This document shows positions 12,780 to 22,744 of a stretch of DNA of 64,000 nucleotides, one piece after another. Source of the stretch: Prochilodus magdalenae (lineage: Eukaryota; Chordata; Actinopteri; Characiformes; Prochilodontidae). The stretch covers positions 242,501 to 306,500 of the forward strand of contig JAMWET010000078.1 in the NCBI GenBank assembly GCA_024036415.1, in the 5' to 3' direction. A model generated the notes under the pieces. The model saw only the letters and a list, made by a program, of their open reading frames with translations, was not told where the DNA came from and made no database searches. The stretch's first letter is position 1; every line of letters starts with the position of its first letter. Position numbers and translations under genes: made by a program.

Positions 12780-13340
12780 GGGCATAGGTTTGGTCTCAAT
12801 CCTGGTAGGGACACAACAACCCAGCCCTTATCCTCCACATACAAAGGCTGGTGACATTAGGTAGCTAGCAGGGTTTCATTTGAAAGAATGTGGCTACTTG
12901 CTGGTTAATTCCCTACCTATTACTTATGCTCTGGGTGGTGAAAAAGCACCAAAGTACAGAACGTGAGAGCAGTGTTTTAGGGTGCTGACATGGGCAAAAT
13001 GACTTTGTGTGGGCTGTGCAGTGCAGGCAGTAGAGGAAAGGAGGTAGGTCATCTGAAAGACTTCATTTTCATCAATGCTTGAGCAATGTGCACTGACAGG
13101 CTGATAACTTACCGTTAGCACACTGATCAGCTCTCGCCTCCCCGCAGCAAGTACAATATTAGCATGTCATAACGTGAGCCTTCAGATAGCCTGCTACCGT
13201 TCAGCCAATCAAATGCTATCAGGCCTAAATTGGCCATCTTGGAGAACAGAACAGAATTATCTAATATGACTTCACTCCAAAGATGTGGACAAGTATGAAC
13301 AAGGACATGTCCCTACTGTCCATATGCAAGCCTACGCCCA
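12780..13340. mobile_element. Inverted-repeat DNA element (about 561 bp)
   Basis: The left end reads GGGCATAGGTTTG and then GGTAGGGACA. The reverse complement of the right end reads GGGCGTAGGCTTG and then AGTAGGGACA. The two ends are inverted copies over about 35 bp, and GGGCGTAGG...GTAGGGACA ends are familiar from fish non-autonomous transposons. The 65-codon frame inside (12,924-13,121, minus) is not a transposase. Target-site duplications are not clear. Confidence 0.65.
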
Positions 13341-14524
13341 TGTATCATGCTGTCCACAAAATACATATCATATCACATATCATCTTTGAAGTCCTTTCAG
13401 TCCATCTAGTTTAAGCATGTGAGATGTTTAAAAATGCTTCAAGGTGATTTGGACGAAAAGCTCTTGAGCGATATACAACAGACAGGCTTATAAAGGGTCA
13501 CGCAGAGCCATTAGGGAGTGAAGGCAAGCCGACTGGCTAGTATAGAGCAGCTGGAGATGCTGAAGGTCAACAGCAGCGGGCTGCTATCTGTGTTTGGGAA
13601 CAAAAAGAGACAGAGCTCTGTGGTAAACCGTGTTTCAGACTTCTCTTTGACCTATTTACTTTGATATATATATATATATATTTTAAACCGATTTAAACAT
13701 TTAATCGACCAATTTTTCAACTTCAGTTCAAAAAAGTTTTGCCAGATGAATGCTTTAAATAAGACACGCTGCGCTGCGCCTCCATTTCTCCACACCAATT
13801 CACCTGTAGACGTCCCTAAAACTTATGAAACGTGTCAACCTGCTGCTTTAACGCTCAGCCGCTGAAAGAATTCCCTGGTTTGATTAATGCAAACGCGGTT
13901 CCCAGAATCCTTTGTTGGCTATAAATAGGTCTATGTGTATATTTTGTCAGTTCCAAAACATGCAGGTCTGCGGTGAACATCCGAAAGCCTGTTTATTTTA
14001 GAACGTAAAAATCTTCAGTGAGCTTCTAGGTTTCTCTTTGTCCTGCCGAATGCTTGAGCCTACTTGCTGTACAAGTCTTGTCAAGGCCCACCCTTCCTTT
14101 GATATGACTGGCCAGGCCTTGACAATTTCGAGTGGAACCTCAAGCTGAAAACTGAACACCAAACACGCCTCTCTCAGGGAAAACAATAGAAATAAGGTCC
14201 CTCAGTCCTGAAACCTCACCGTGTGAAGCCCCCCTCTGTGTGTGTGCGCGAGTGTGTGTCGAGTAATTCTCATGCACTGATAAGGAGCTTACAGACAGAG
14301 TGGATTCCATTCTGAGCACAGCTAATTAATTCTAACAAGCGTATATAGAACACTCACCTGGATCAGACGAGAATGTGTGTGCGTGTGTGTGGTTGTCGAT
14401 GTGTGTACGTTCCTGTTAATGCGTGGAAACATAAAAGGAGTGTAATACAAACCAAAGTCGCATCTTAAAGTCATGTGTTTAGCCAGAGGAGAGGATGTGA
14501 CAAATTCCTACACTGCATGTGTGT
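13341..14524. other. Mostly unassigned DNA with small simple repeats
   Basis: It contains a (TA)n run (13,663-13,682) and GT-rich patches near 14,236-14,262 and 14,374-14,405. TTTGATTAATGCAAACG near 13,878 combines an ATTA core and an octamer-like ATGCAAA, but this alone is weak evidence for regulation. Confidence 0.5.
13663..13682. repeat. (TA)n microsatellite
   Basis: About ten TA dinucleotides in a row are followed by TTTAAACCGATTTAAAC. Confidence 0.9.
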
Positions 14525-14715
14525 CTGAAAGAACGAGAGGAAGGGCGAAAGGAAAGCAAGAAAGAGAGAGAGAGAGAAAGAATAGACTGAAGGAGCAAGA
14601 GAAGATGAGAGAGGTAGACTCAGAGAGGAGAGAGGATAAGAGAGAGTGAAGATGAGAGAGACAGAGAGCGAGGATGAGAGAGAGGATGAGACAGAGAGAG
14701 ATGGAGAGAGAACAG
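14525..14715. repeat. GA-rich imperfect purine tract
   Basis: The + strand is nearly all purine, built from GAGA, GGAGAGA and GATGAGAGAG phrases. On the minus strand it gives a Ser/Leu-rich frame within 14,471-14,872, which is an artefact of the repeat. Confidence 0.85.
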
Positions 14716-15109
14716 TAGTCGACTCTATGACGTCATTCAGTGTGGAAAAAGGCTTAAGGGTGCGTTTATACTTGTAGTTAGGCCCTTTTGGTCTGGACCA
14801 AAGCACAAGACGACACAAGACACATTGTTGCGCGCTAGTTTTGGCTGCCTTGGTGTTCAAACCGAAACACATTCAACACACAAAGGGACGGGAACAAAAG
14901 TGATAGGAGTAAAAGGTCATTAGTGATTGGGCAGATGTTGTGGTGTGCTTTAGCTGTGATAATGTCCAGTCAACTGTCTGAATCATGCTGCTCTCTGCTA
15001 TCTGGCCACATTTCTTTTATTTCAGTCTTGTTTTATATGTTTCGTGATATTAGAGCAATAAGCATGACAGCCTTGAGTGGCTTACTGCTTTTGCACAACA
15101 CAAAAACTC

Positions 15110-15233
15110 AGTTTGGGGTTCCCACGGGTTTCTTCCTAATCAAGTCAGTATCTCCCTTTTGGGACACAATATACAGTACATGTACAAAGTATGTCTTATG
15201 AAAATCTTCCCAAAGTCTAATAACTGTCTTTTA
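15110..15233 (+). repeat. Left part of an older dispersed repeat, interrupted by Tc1 copy A1
   Basis: The stretch ending TGTACAAAGTATGTCTTATG AAAATCTTCCCAAAGTC matches 20,574-20,620 with few changes, and the preceding 70 bp also align loosely with 20,510-20,573. The match continues past the transposon at 15,811-15,915. I read this as one repeat into which Tc1 copy A1 was inserted. Confidence 0.7.
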
Positions 15234-15810
15234 CAGGGGTTGGACAATGAAACTGAAACACCTGGTTTTAGACCACAGTCATTTATTAGTATGGTGTAGG
15301 GCCTCCTTTTGTGGCCAATACAGGGTCAGTTCGTCTTGGGAATGACATATACAAGTCCTGCTCAGTGGTCAGAGGGATTTTAAGCCAATCTTCTTGCAGG
15401 ATAGTGGCCAGGTCACTACGTGACGCTGGTGGAGGTTCGTCCTTCTTGGTGGTATGCTGACATTACCCTGGATACCGTGGCTCTTGATACATCACAAAGA
15501 CTTGCGTGTCTTGGTCACAGAATGCGCCCAGCAAGACGGATTGCACCCAACAGTTTGTCCTCTTTTTGAAACTCTGGTATGTCACCCATAATGTTGAGTT
15601 GCATTGCAGTAATTTTGAGCAGGAACTGTGCTTCTGTATACCTGTGCTAACTTGAACCTTCCACACTCTGCTCTTACTGGATTGCAAATGTGCAATTAAT
15701 GAAGACTGGGCACAAAGGCTCATGCGGGTCAAGGTTTAGGCCAATCCGAGATAACCTCCACCATACAAAAAAGGACAAGGTGTTTCAAGTGTCATTGGTC
15801 GCAACCCCTG
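15234..15810 (-). mobile_element. Tc1/mariner element, family A copy 1 (A1), internally deleted
   Basis: The ends are inverted repeats beginning CAGGGGTTG, and the left end follows a TA dinucleotide (15,232-15,233), the target Tc1 elements use. The transposase lies on the minus strand. The C-terminal part (15,428 to the stop at 15,286) is open and reads ...DWLKIPLTTEQDLY..., then RRTDPVLATKGGPTPY, the usual end of a Tc1-type enzyme. The N-terminal helix-turn-helix part (about 15,577 to 15,437) has its start codon changed from ATG to ATA and several single-base insertions. The catalytic middle is absent: the join falls near 15,428-15,437, shortly after the ACATACCACCAAGAA-type segment. It cannot encode an active enzyme. 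Confidence 0.88.
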
Positions 15811-15915
15811 TTTGTATTACAAACCTATTAATTTCCTTCTCCTTGTGAAAAATGTCGTGGCGTAAGGCCTTCAGCGAAAGCACTTCCTAACCAACCACAA
15901 GGCTAACCTGACTTG
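15811..15915 (+). repeat. Right part of the dispersed repeat interrupted by Tc1 copy A1
   Basis: TTTCCTTCTCCTTGTG, later CACTTCCTAACCAACCACAAGGCTAAC, split here into its parts CACTTCCTAACC and ACCACAAGGCTAAC, aligns with 20,640-20,690, where the matching text is CTTCCTTCC and ATCACAAGGCTGAC. It is the continuation of 15,110-15,233 on the other side of the transposon. Confidence 0.6.
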
Positions 15916-16654
15916 CAGAGTCTGAGCATTCTAGTGAGTTATATCTCATTTTGAACATACAGAAGTGATTAACCTGCCTTGAGATGTTACATTTATTAAA
16001 TATGAAGTAAATATAAAACAAATCTATCTACCCATCAGGCTGTGCATACTGTCTGTCTGAGGTTCATTTAAGCAATACCTGTAAGTATATTCATTTATAC
16101 CCTGTGATATTAAGAACAGGGTGGTTTAGCCTGTTAGCTAACTGACCAGCCTAGGTCTGGTTCAAAACTGGGTTCTTGCTTTACCAGCACACTCAGTGGT
16201 CCATGTGAGGAGCACTAAGGATTATGCTTTAACGGTATGAGGATTTCTCATGATGTGCCGCAGCAGTGGAGGGTTCAGATGCTGTGAGGCAGTGAGCGTA
16301 TAATGTGTTTGCTTTTAATGTGGCACATCCAATCAGATGCTAGGACTGAAACTATGTTTTGTAATTACTGATTCCGAACGTATGAAGAGATAACAGAACA
16401 CATGTCTAACCACCATCTGCAGAGAGACGATGACGGGTTATGCTGTCCTCTGTCCGGTTAGACCTCACTGGTCTGTATTGCATTCAGGCTTCAAACAACC
16501 TGCACCCGGCCTGACATGCTCAGGGGTGCACACCAGAGCTGGGTGGCAGAGATCTCACTCGCTCTAATGAAGCGCATTAACAGAGCAATCACAGCAGAGC
16601 TCATTTTAATCAAACCCAACCTGCCAAACCGGAGCGTCTCCTAAAACACTGCTC
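15916..16654. other. Unassigned DNA; possible conserved non-coding candidate near its end
   Basis: No repeat or gene is recognised. At 16,490-16,640 the composition is more balanced, with sites such as GCGCATTAACAG and CATTTTAATCAAAC. It is a plausible place for a conserved element, but I cannot test that here. Confidence 0.45.
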
Positions 16655-18240
16655 TCACTTCTTCATCTGTCGTTCATCTCCTCTATTATTCTCTTCACAC
16701 CTCACTCTTTTCACTCTCTCTTTCTCCTCACGTTTTCCACACCGCAGCCGCTCTGGCCTATGTGTTTTCATCTCTCTCTTTTCCTTCACTCTTTTTCTCC
16801 AGACTCCCCAACTCTTGTCACTCCTTTTATTCCTCTTCTTCAGTCACTAATCTGTCTTCTACCTTCTTTTCTTCCATCTCTCTGGCTTCTCTTTATCAAC
16901 TGCTCTTTCTCACTCTTGCACATCTCTCCTTTTTTCTTTCCAGCTCTTGCTTCTCTTCTACTCCCCTTCCATTTCTGCTTTTATGTTCTCCTTTCTTGCC
17001 TTCTCTATTTCAGCACCAACTCTTCTTTTCATTTCCTTCTTTCCTTCCCTTCGCTGCGCTTGTCTTTCTGCAGCTGCTGCTCTTCTCTTCCGGATTCCCT
17101 CCCCTTTGGTATCACTTCTTGCCATTCCTGTTTATTTACTTCTGCAAGACTTGTGACTACTCGCTTCCCAGCTTACTTTGACTTTTTCTTTATTTTCTGG
17201 AGTTCATGCACGAGTTCTCTTCTGGTTTGGTGCTACTGGCTTTACTTTTATAACGTCTTGATCTTTCCGCACTTTGTTCTTACCTTTCTCATTCGTTCTT
17301 CTTGATTTATACGGGCAGCATCGATCTTATCTAATTGGCCTCTTTCTTTTTCTAATTGTTAAGTTCTCACGACGCTGTGCGGGCATCTGTCTACTTAATC
17401 ATTCGACCGGGCTTGAAATTCTTTCTCTCTTTGTTTGTGTCGCAGCTTGCGCACTCTCTTTTTCTCATGAAATCAATAATCGCCACTGGCCTAAAACGTC
17501 TTTTCTCCTCTACATCTGTTCTTTTCTTCACCATTTAATCGCAAAAGAACTCTCACCTCTCTCTTCTGATTCAAACTCATCGTTAGTCGTTTCCGCTTTC
17601 TAGAACCTCTCCCTTAGTACCAATCTTTTATCCTGACTTACCTCTTCTCATCGTTATTCGTATTATGGTGGTTTCTCTTCATTTTATATCGGTTCGATAG
17701 CATCTTTTTGACATTTCCTTCGGTGACCCTCCTATCTTTCTCTTTTGCTTGGTATCTTGACTTTTACTCTCCACTTCATTGCAATTGATGATACTGCCGT
17801 TTCGTTCTCCAACTTTCTTTGCCCTCGTTATTTTGGGCTTTTGCCTATTAGCAGTTTTGTATATCGATATTCTACACTACAGCACAACTATCCTTTTTAT
17901 TGTTTATTGTGTCCAGACTCTGTCCTACTTGCTTTGTGTGGTTACTGATCTATTATTCTCCCTTTCTCTCTCCTGTATTTTCTCGATGGATCTCTCACAA
18001 TTCATAATTCTACTTTCTTCTAGGATGTCTTACCTTCCTCTACCATCAATATGGGACTATTTCAGCTTCCCTCTTCGCTTCTTTCCGTCTATCTATTATT
18101 TCGCTTCCTTGCTGATCTCTCTCGTCGTCCTTTCCTGCCTCGTCTCATTTTCTCTTTTTTATCACACATACCTGTAAGCTTTTGGTCTGGCATGTTTCTT
18201 TCTCTTTAATTCCCCTCTTTTTTGATTTTTGGCGCTCCAA
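16655..18240 (+). repeat. Long pyrimidine-rich (C/T) strand-asymmetric block, about 1.6 kb
   Basis: The + strand is overwhelmingly C and T for about 1.6 kb. The block is made of non-identical TCTT, CTTCC and TTTCTC phrases rather than one clean unit. It gives a cluster of overlapping + strand frames (16,760-17,305, 16,762-17,181, 17,274-17,603, 17,779-18,177) whose products are Ser/Leu/Phe/Cys-rich low-complexity sequence. I treat these as consequences of the base bias. It may be a decayed microsatellite or a skewed tract under its own pressure. Confidence 0.8.
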
Positions 18241-18618
18241 GTAGTCGATGTACCTTCTCTTCTTCTCGTTTCTGTCCGTCATTTCGTTTTCAGCGACTGT
18301 ACTGTGACTCCCATGGTGGGACATGTCCAGGACCTTTAACAGTTCTGGGGTGCCCCACTGGACACTGCGTAGAGGGCTCCACATGGAAATGAACCAGAAC
18401 GGGGGGCCTGTGAGCATTTTTGTTGTGCGAGAAGCAAAGGTGTAGGGCTTTCTAGTTGATTGGACCGTGTTATTCCATGGGCTGCCTTCCGTCTGCGACC
18501 CGCGGCAGATCCAAAGCCTTCCACGTTCCCTAGTAAGCCAAACAGAGTACGCCGTTTTTCCTTTAAAGTCGTCATAGTTATTCTAATATGAAAATAACAC
18601 CAAAAAATTAAAAGTAAG
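18241..18618. other. Mixed-composition spacer in the pyrimidine block
   Basis: Composition is more balanced here, with some CpGs (for example TCTGCGACCCGCGG near 18,491). No exon or repeat is recognised. Confidence 0.5.
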
Positions 18619-18824
18619 CGGCCCCCCCTCCTTTCTCTTCCTTCTCTCTCTCTGTCCCCGCCTGCTCGCCCATCTTGCTCTACCTCTGCCTCCTCTTTCT
18701 CTGTCTGTCTCCTCCCGCCTTGCTCTCCTCCTCTTCTTTTCTCTTTTGCTGCCTCTCCTCTTCTTTCTCGCTCTTCCTGCCCCTCTCTCTCTCTGTCTCT
18801 GTCTCTTTCTAATCTGTTTATCCT
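18619..18824 (+). repeat. Second C/T-rich tract
   Basis: A CCCCCCTCC start is followed by CTCTCT and CTGTCT phrases. On the minus strand this codes the Arg/Glu-rich part of a 194-codon frame (18,336-18,920) that I reject as a gene. Confidence 0.85.
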
Positions 18825-18878
18825 CTGTGTATGTGTGTGTGTGTGTGTGTGTACGTGTGTGTGTGTGTGTGTGTGTGG
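18825..18878 (+). repeat. (GT)n microsatellite
   Basis: An almost pure GT run of about 54 bp with one TACG interruption. It faces the (CA)n tract at 18,988-19,014, so the two can pair as inverted repeats. Confidence 0.92.
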
Positions 18879-18987
18879 AGCAGCGTCTGTGTTCTCTCTC
18901 TTTGTGTCACATTCATTCACTTCCCAGATTAGAAACGCTTATTTCAACCTCTTTGTCTCAGCCCACAGCGCAGAGACAACGCTGAAT

Positions 18988-19014
18988 CACACACACACAC
19001 ACACACACACACAC
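18988..19014 (+). repeat. (CA)n microsatellite
   Basis: About 13 CA units. The sequence just inside (GACAACGCTGAATC) is itself a weak inverted match to AGCAGCGTCTGTGTTC next to the GT tract, so the symmetry goes a little beyond the dinucleotides. Confidence 0.92.
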
Positions 19015-19384
19015 TCTTGAGCGTGTGTGCAGACAGGTCTGTACGGAGTCTCACACGTAGTCCCGTTAAGACACACACGCGCACGCTCTGGTGTTGACAC
19101 TTAGCCCATCAAAGCTGACAGCGCATGACAAAAAGAGGAGCACTCAGTATCCCATCACTGAGGCAGTCATGATCACACTCACCAATGGAGAACACACATA
19201 CACTCAGCACAGCTGAGAACAGTACAGAACACACACTCTTCCACGTTATTCAGTAACACTAATTTTTGCTAGTTATTATATTAAATAATACTTTTCTGCT
19301 TGCCTGATTATTTTTTAGGTGCTGGCACTGGTAATTTCGAATCATTAGGGTACTCATCAACTGTAAAGAACTCTCATTTCTGGT
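19015..19384. other. Unassigned DNA rich in short CA phrases
   Basis: Several ACACAC remnants occur near 19,070-19,235. No other feature is seen. Confidence 0.5.
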
Positions 19385-19690
19385 GGGGCGGCGCTGTGGC
19401 ACAGGGGGTAAAGCGTCAAGAAAAGGTTTGTCTGGGGTCTTGATATTAACCGCTCAGCTAGCGCAATCATCAGGGTCCCCTTTCGCTCCCTACCACAGTC
19501 CAAATACATGCAAGCAGCTGTCCAAACTTGTGAAAGCGATGCTATAAAATTGGCCACTAAGGTGGAAAGTGATGTGTATAAATCCCTGTTCCTGCCTCTC
19601 GCATGGACTAGCAGCGTGTGGCGCAAGTGCCTCTCTCCATCCCTTCTTACCGACCATTGAATGCAGAAGATATGGCTCGAGCACCCGCTT
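19385..19690 (+). repeat. tRNA-like SINE, copy 1 (strongly diverged)
   Basis: SINEs are short RNA polymerase III-derived retroposons mobilised by LINEs. This copy starts GGGGCGGCGCTGTGGCACAG, the classic head of a fish SINE with a box-A-like segment. CCACAGTCCAAATACATGCA (19,492-19,511) lies in the conserved middle, and a TTCCTGCCTCTCGC-type segment follows. The same family is at 37,330-37,592 (+) and 59,990-60,291 (minus). Box B is not intact here. The 64- to 89-codon minus-strand frames crossing it are not genes. Confidence 0.72.
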
Positions 19691-19771
19691 TTTCCTAAAA
19701 TGAAATAAATTATAAATTTGTCAAAATCTATCTATTACCATCATACAACTTTTTTGCAATTATGTATCGAT
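19691..19771. other. Short spacer between SINE copy 1 and Tc1 copy A2
   Basis: AT-rich spacer. TATCGA precedes the TA target of the next element. Confidence 0.5.
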
Positions 19772-20424
19772 ACAGGGGATTGGCAACAAGATGAAACTGA
19801 AACTACCTGGTTCCCGATTTTTTTCAGTGTGTGGGAGCGCTCTCATGGGCCTAAATTGACCAGCCCTGGTGGCCCTACTCTGTCATTAATATATGGGCCG
19901 ACATTTTCTACCAGTAAGCACAGCACAGACAGTTGTTAGGAAGGTTTCAAGTTAGGCTAGGTAAGTATTGACAATCGCACAAGTTGTCTGCTCATTATAA
20001 AACTGCAATGTGGAGCATATCACAACAAATTATGGGTGAACATAACCAGATTTTCAAAAAGACTCGAATATTGTTGGTGCACCGTCCCTTAGCTGTGGCG
20101 TCATCTGTGGGGGACCTATAGATAACATAGCTAAAAGTCCTTTGATGTATTCGTTATCAAGAGGCCACTGGTAATCCAGGGTCTGTGTCATCATACCACC
20201 AAGAATCGAAACACCTCCAACAGCCTCACGTAGTGACCTGGACACTTATCGCGTGCAGAGTAGATGGTTTTATATCCCTCCTTACCACTGTGCATGGACG
20301 CATGTATATTCCAATTCCCAAGACGATCTGATGCTGTATTGGCTGCAAAAGGAGGCCCTACACCATACTAATAAATGATTGTGGTCTAAAACCAGGTGTT
20401 TCAGTTTTATTGTCTAACCCCTGT
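19772..20424 (+). mobile_element. Tc1/mariner element, family A copy 2 (A2), internally deleted
   Basis: The left end is CAGGGGATTGGCAACA and the right end is AACCCCTG, both beside TA. Orientation is opposite to A1, with the coding remnant on the + strand. The transposase start region near 20,047 (ACATAACCAGATTTTC) carries ATA where ATG is expected, as in A1. The N-terminal part runs into the C-terminal part through ACCACCAAGAATCGAAACA and then CTCACGTAGTGACCTGG, the same deletion join as in A1. The end (20,340-20,372) is the GCAAAAGGAGGCCCTACACC segment that encodes the AKGGPTPY-type tail. Many small indels break every frame. Confidence 0.85.
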
Positions 20425-20509
20425 ATATATTTAAGTGTTTTGCAGACTTAAGTGCACATGTTTGTAGATTAATTATGGCGTATTATTCAAGAATGTTCCT
20501 TCACTTTTA
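20425..20509. other. Spacer between Tc1 copy A2 and the following repeat
   Basis: Short AT-rich spacer with no recognised content. Confidence 0.5.
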
Positions 20510-20700
20510 AAGCCCCAGGGAACCTAAATCTGTTTTCTTTCCAATTAACTTAATCTTGTTCCTCTGGGCCACTATGTACAAAGTATGTCTTCTGAATATC
20601 TTCCCCAAGTCTAGTAAATATCTGCTGTATTTTTCTCTTCTTCTTTTAAGTTGAGGGGTATACCTTCCTTCCAATCACAAGGCTGACGTCTCTTGCTCCG
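20510..20700 (+). repeat. Dispersed repeat, uninterrupted (empty-site) relative of 15.11-15.92 kb
   Basis: TATGTACAAAGTATGTCTTC at 20,574 and the following ATCTTCCCCAAGTCTAGTAA match 15,181-15,226. The stretch up to CACAAGGCTGAC then matches the sequence beyond Tc1 copy A1. No Tc1 element interrupts this copy at the corresponding point. Confidence 0.7.
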
Positions 20701-21217
20701 CCCAGGCAAAACAGTTTTAAAAAGTAACTTAGCGAACTAAAGCTAAACCAGCTTAACCAAAAGCTAGCAAGCTAAACCAGCGGTCTGTAGCTGCCCATTC
20801 CTTTTGTATCTATACAGTAACATTGTTTATTTATAGTTCATCTGTACATTTGTTTAGCCATGATGTTTCAAGGTGCTCATTAGACACCCCACGCTGTTTC
20901 AGGTATGTCTAATAAGCGTTTTTTTCTTTCTTGGTCATCTGATATTAAACTCAAGTTTAGAATCATATTGTTATATCGTATTGTATAATATTTTACTCTG
21001 TGTTCACTGAGACTTTAATAGAAACCATATTTAATAACTTAAAACAAAACTGTAAAAACAGGAATGAACAATATTTAAGGCAATTTACACACAGCATGTC
21101 CTCAATTTCATTTGTCTCTTGCATCTTTTATACTCAGGCCTCATCTTTGAGTATCAGACGCTGCTGAAATCTGGCACAAGAGCTCAAAAAACATAGTCAC
21201 CTGTGACTGAAACTTAC
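20701..21217. other. Unassigned AT-rich DNA
   Basis: A run of AGCTAA, AGCTAG and AACCAG phrases lies at 20,730-20,785. Nothing else is recognised. Confidence 0.5.
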
Positions 21218-21421
21218 CTAATAGCCTCTAATACCTCCCCACGACTGGACAAGTTTCTGGATGTAGGTGACATCAATGTTCATCCACTCTTGCATCAAAG
21301 AATTGCACAGTTGGGCCAGATTTGGTGGATGCCTTCCCTGGCACAATTCTGAGGAGAATTTGCCGTAGACTGGCATTTTTGCCACTACTGGTAGACCCGT
21401 ATGACCGCACGCTTCCATCAC
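21218..21421 (-). pseudogene. C-terminal remnant of a Tc1/mariner-type transposase
   Basis: The minus-strand frame ends PPNLAQLCNSLMQEWMNI, then IQKLVQS and WGGIRGY before a TAG stop. This follows the usual C-terminal layout of IS630/Tc1/mariner transposases: a leucine-rich helix with EW, the IQ(R)L-SM segment, then a GG-R-Y tail. About ten residues between the helix and the tail (normally the RRR...ARG part) are missing, so there is a small deletion. Upstream sequence does not clearly encode the catalytic domain. The lineage is not assigned. Confidence 0.65.
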
Positions 21422-22021
21422 CTACTTCCAAATGCAATCACTCCTTTTAACATCTGCTTTGGACCCATTTTCCACACATGGAACAAGAAATTCACTGCAC
21501 TGTACCACCTCTTCTCAACCTATGAATCCATTACACACCCGCAGGTATTTATAGTCCCATCATCCATATGTAGCACCATCAGCAGGAGCCTGAAGTTATT
21601 ACCACCTTAAAAATGCAAGGTGACTCATTTCCTTGCTTGTATGGAGAATTTGGGAATTTGGGAATTTGGGAGTGTCCATTGACACACAAACTCACTAATC
21701 ACAGGCAAGAGGGTGATTACAGACACTCATATCCACCATTCACACATAGTAAGAGGAAGTGAACTCCGGATGTTTATGTGTAATCTTACAATTGGATGGA
21801 ATTGAAAGGGCTGACTCTACAGAGTTCATCTACCCAGGATTCATCGACCCAGAAGGTTAAGGTACTGGCAAAATTTGTACATTTAAAAATAAGTTTAGCT
21901 GGTTTACTTGGTGAACCAGTATCTCACTCACTCCTAACTCAAATATCTATTTCAGACATCAAATATGTTTAATAATTATTAGCATTATCATTGTATCGCC
22001 CAGACCTACCATACTTTCACA

Positions 22022-22040
22022 TACACACACACACACACAC
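22022..22040. repeat. (CA)n microsatellite
   Basis: About nine AC units. Confidence 0.9.
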
Positions 22041-22721
22041 CATTAACCTCGCTGCAGTGAATAACCCCGCAGTGTGATGGACTCTCCAGCAGCTGAAGCA
22101 GGCCACACAGCAGAGCTTTCAGAGAGAAATGGGTGAATAAAACAACGCCAGCCTTTCATCCTCAGCCACACTGATGGACGTGTCCACAAAGGACCGCTTT
22201 CTTGGGGCGCACAGGGGCCAGTGGACCAGCTCCAAACATCTGAAGACTGACGCACTCTCTCGCACACGTACACACCAACTTTTTTCCCACGTGCCAACAA
22301 CGTTCACCCACTGACACGCAACCAACGCTCCAACACACCAGCACAAACGCACACAAGCACACTGGGCCTTCTATTGCTCTCTCTCTCTACCTCACACATC
22401 CCAGCCTAAACCCTTCTCTCTTTAGGAACACTTGAGGGTACTTCACTTCCACAGTAATTGAATCTGAACAGCCTCAAAAAAAGAGACTGCAGAGAGACAA
22501 AAAAAACGAACCATGCAGGGCTAAAGGTTAACATCATTCACGGTCGTAAAACACACACACACAGCCCAGCCGTGTCTCTCAGACTCTTAACCTGATGCCC
22601 TGCGGCCATGCTCCGCACACACACGTGCGCGCCCTTTTAGCGTTAATTAGCCCCTATATCATGTTAGAGGATGTTCTCCCATCTGAAGGCGTAAAGGTGG
22701 GACTGGTTAGGTAGCAGAGAC

Positions 22722-22744
22722 AGGTGTGAACACACAGGTGTAAG
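22722..22744 (+). promoter_or_regulatory. Possible T-box factor direct repeat
   Basis: AGGTGTGAA at 22,722 and AGGTGTAAG at 22,736 are two half sites close to the T-box consensus, in direct orientation and 14 bp apart. Chance occurrence cannot be excluded. Confidence 0.2.

Noticed and set aside
14471..14872. 133-codon minus-strand frame
   Set aside because: Its core is the translated GA-rich tract (Ser/Leu runs).
16760..18177. Cluster of + strand frames up to 181 codons
   Set aside because: All lie in the pyrimidine-rich block and read as Ser/Leu/Phe/Cys low-complexity sequence, as expected when stop codons are depleted by the base bias.
18336..18920. Longest open frame, 194 codons, minus strand
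   Set aside because: Its first half translates the GT tract (His-Thr repeats) and the C/T tract (Arg-Glu repeats). The rest has no recognisable domain.
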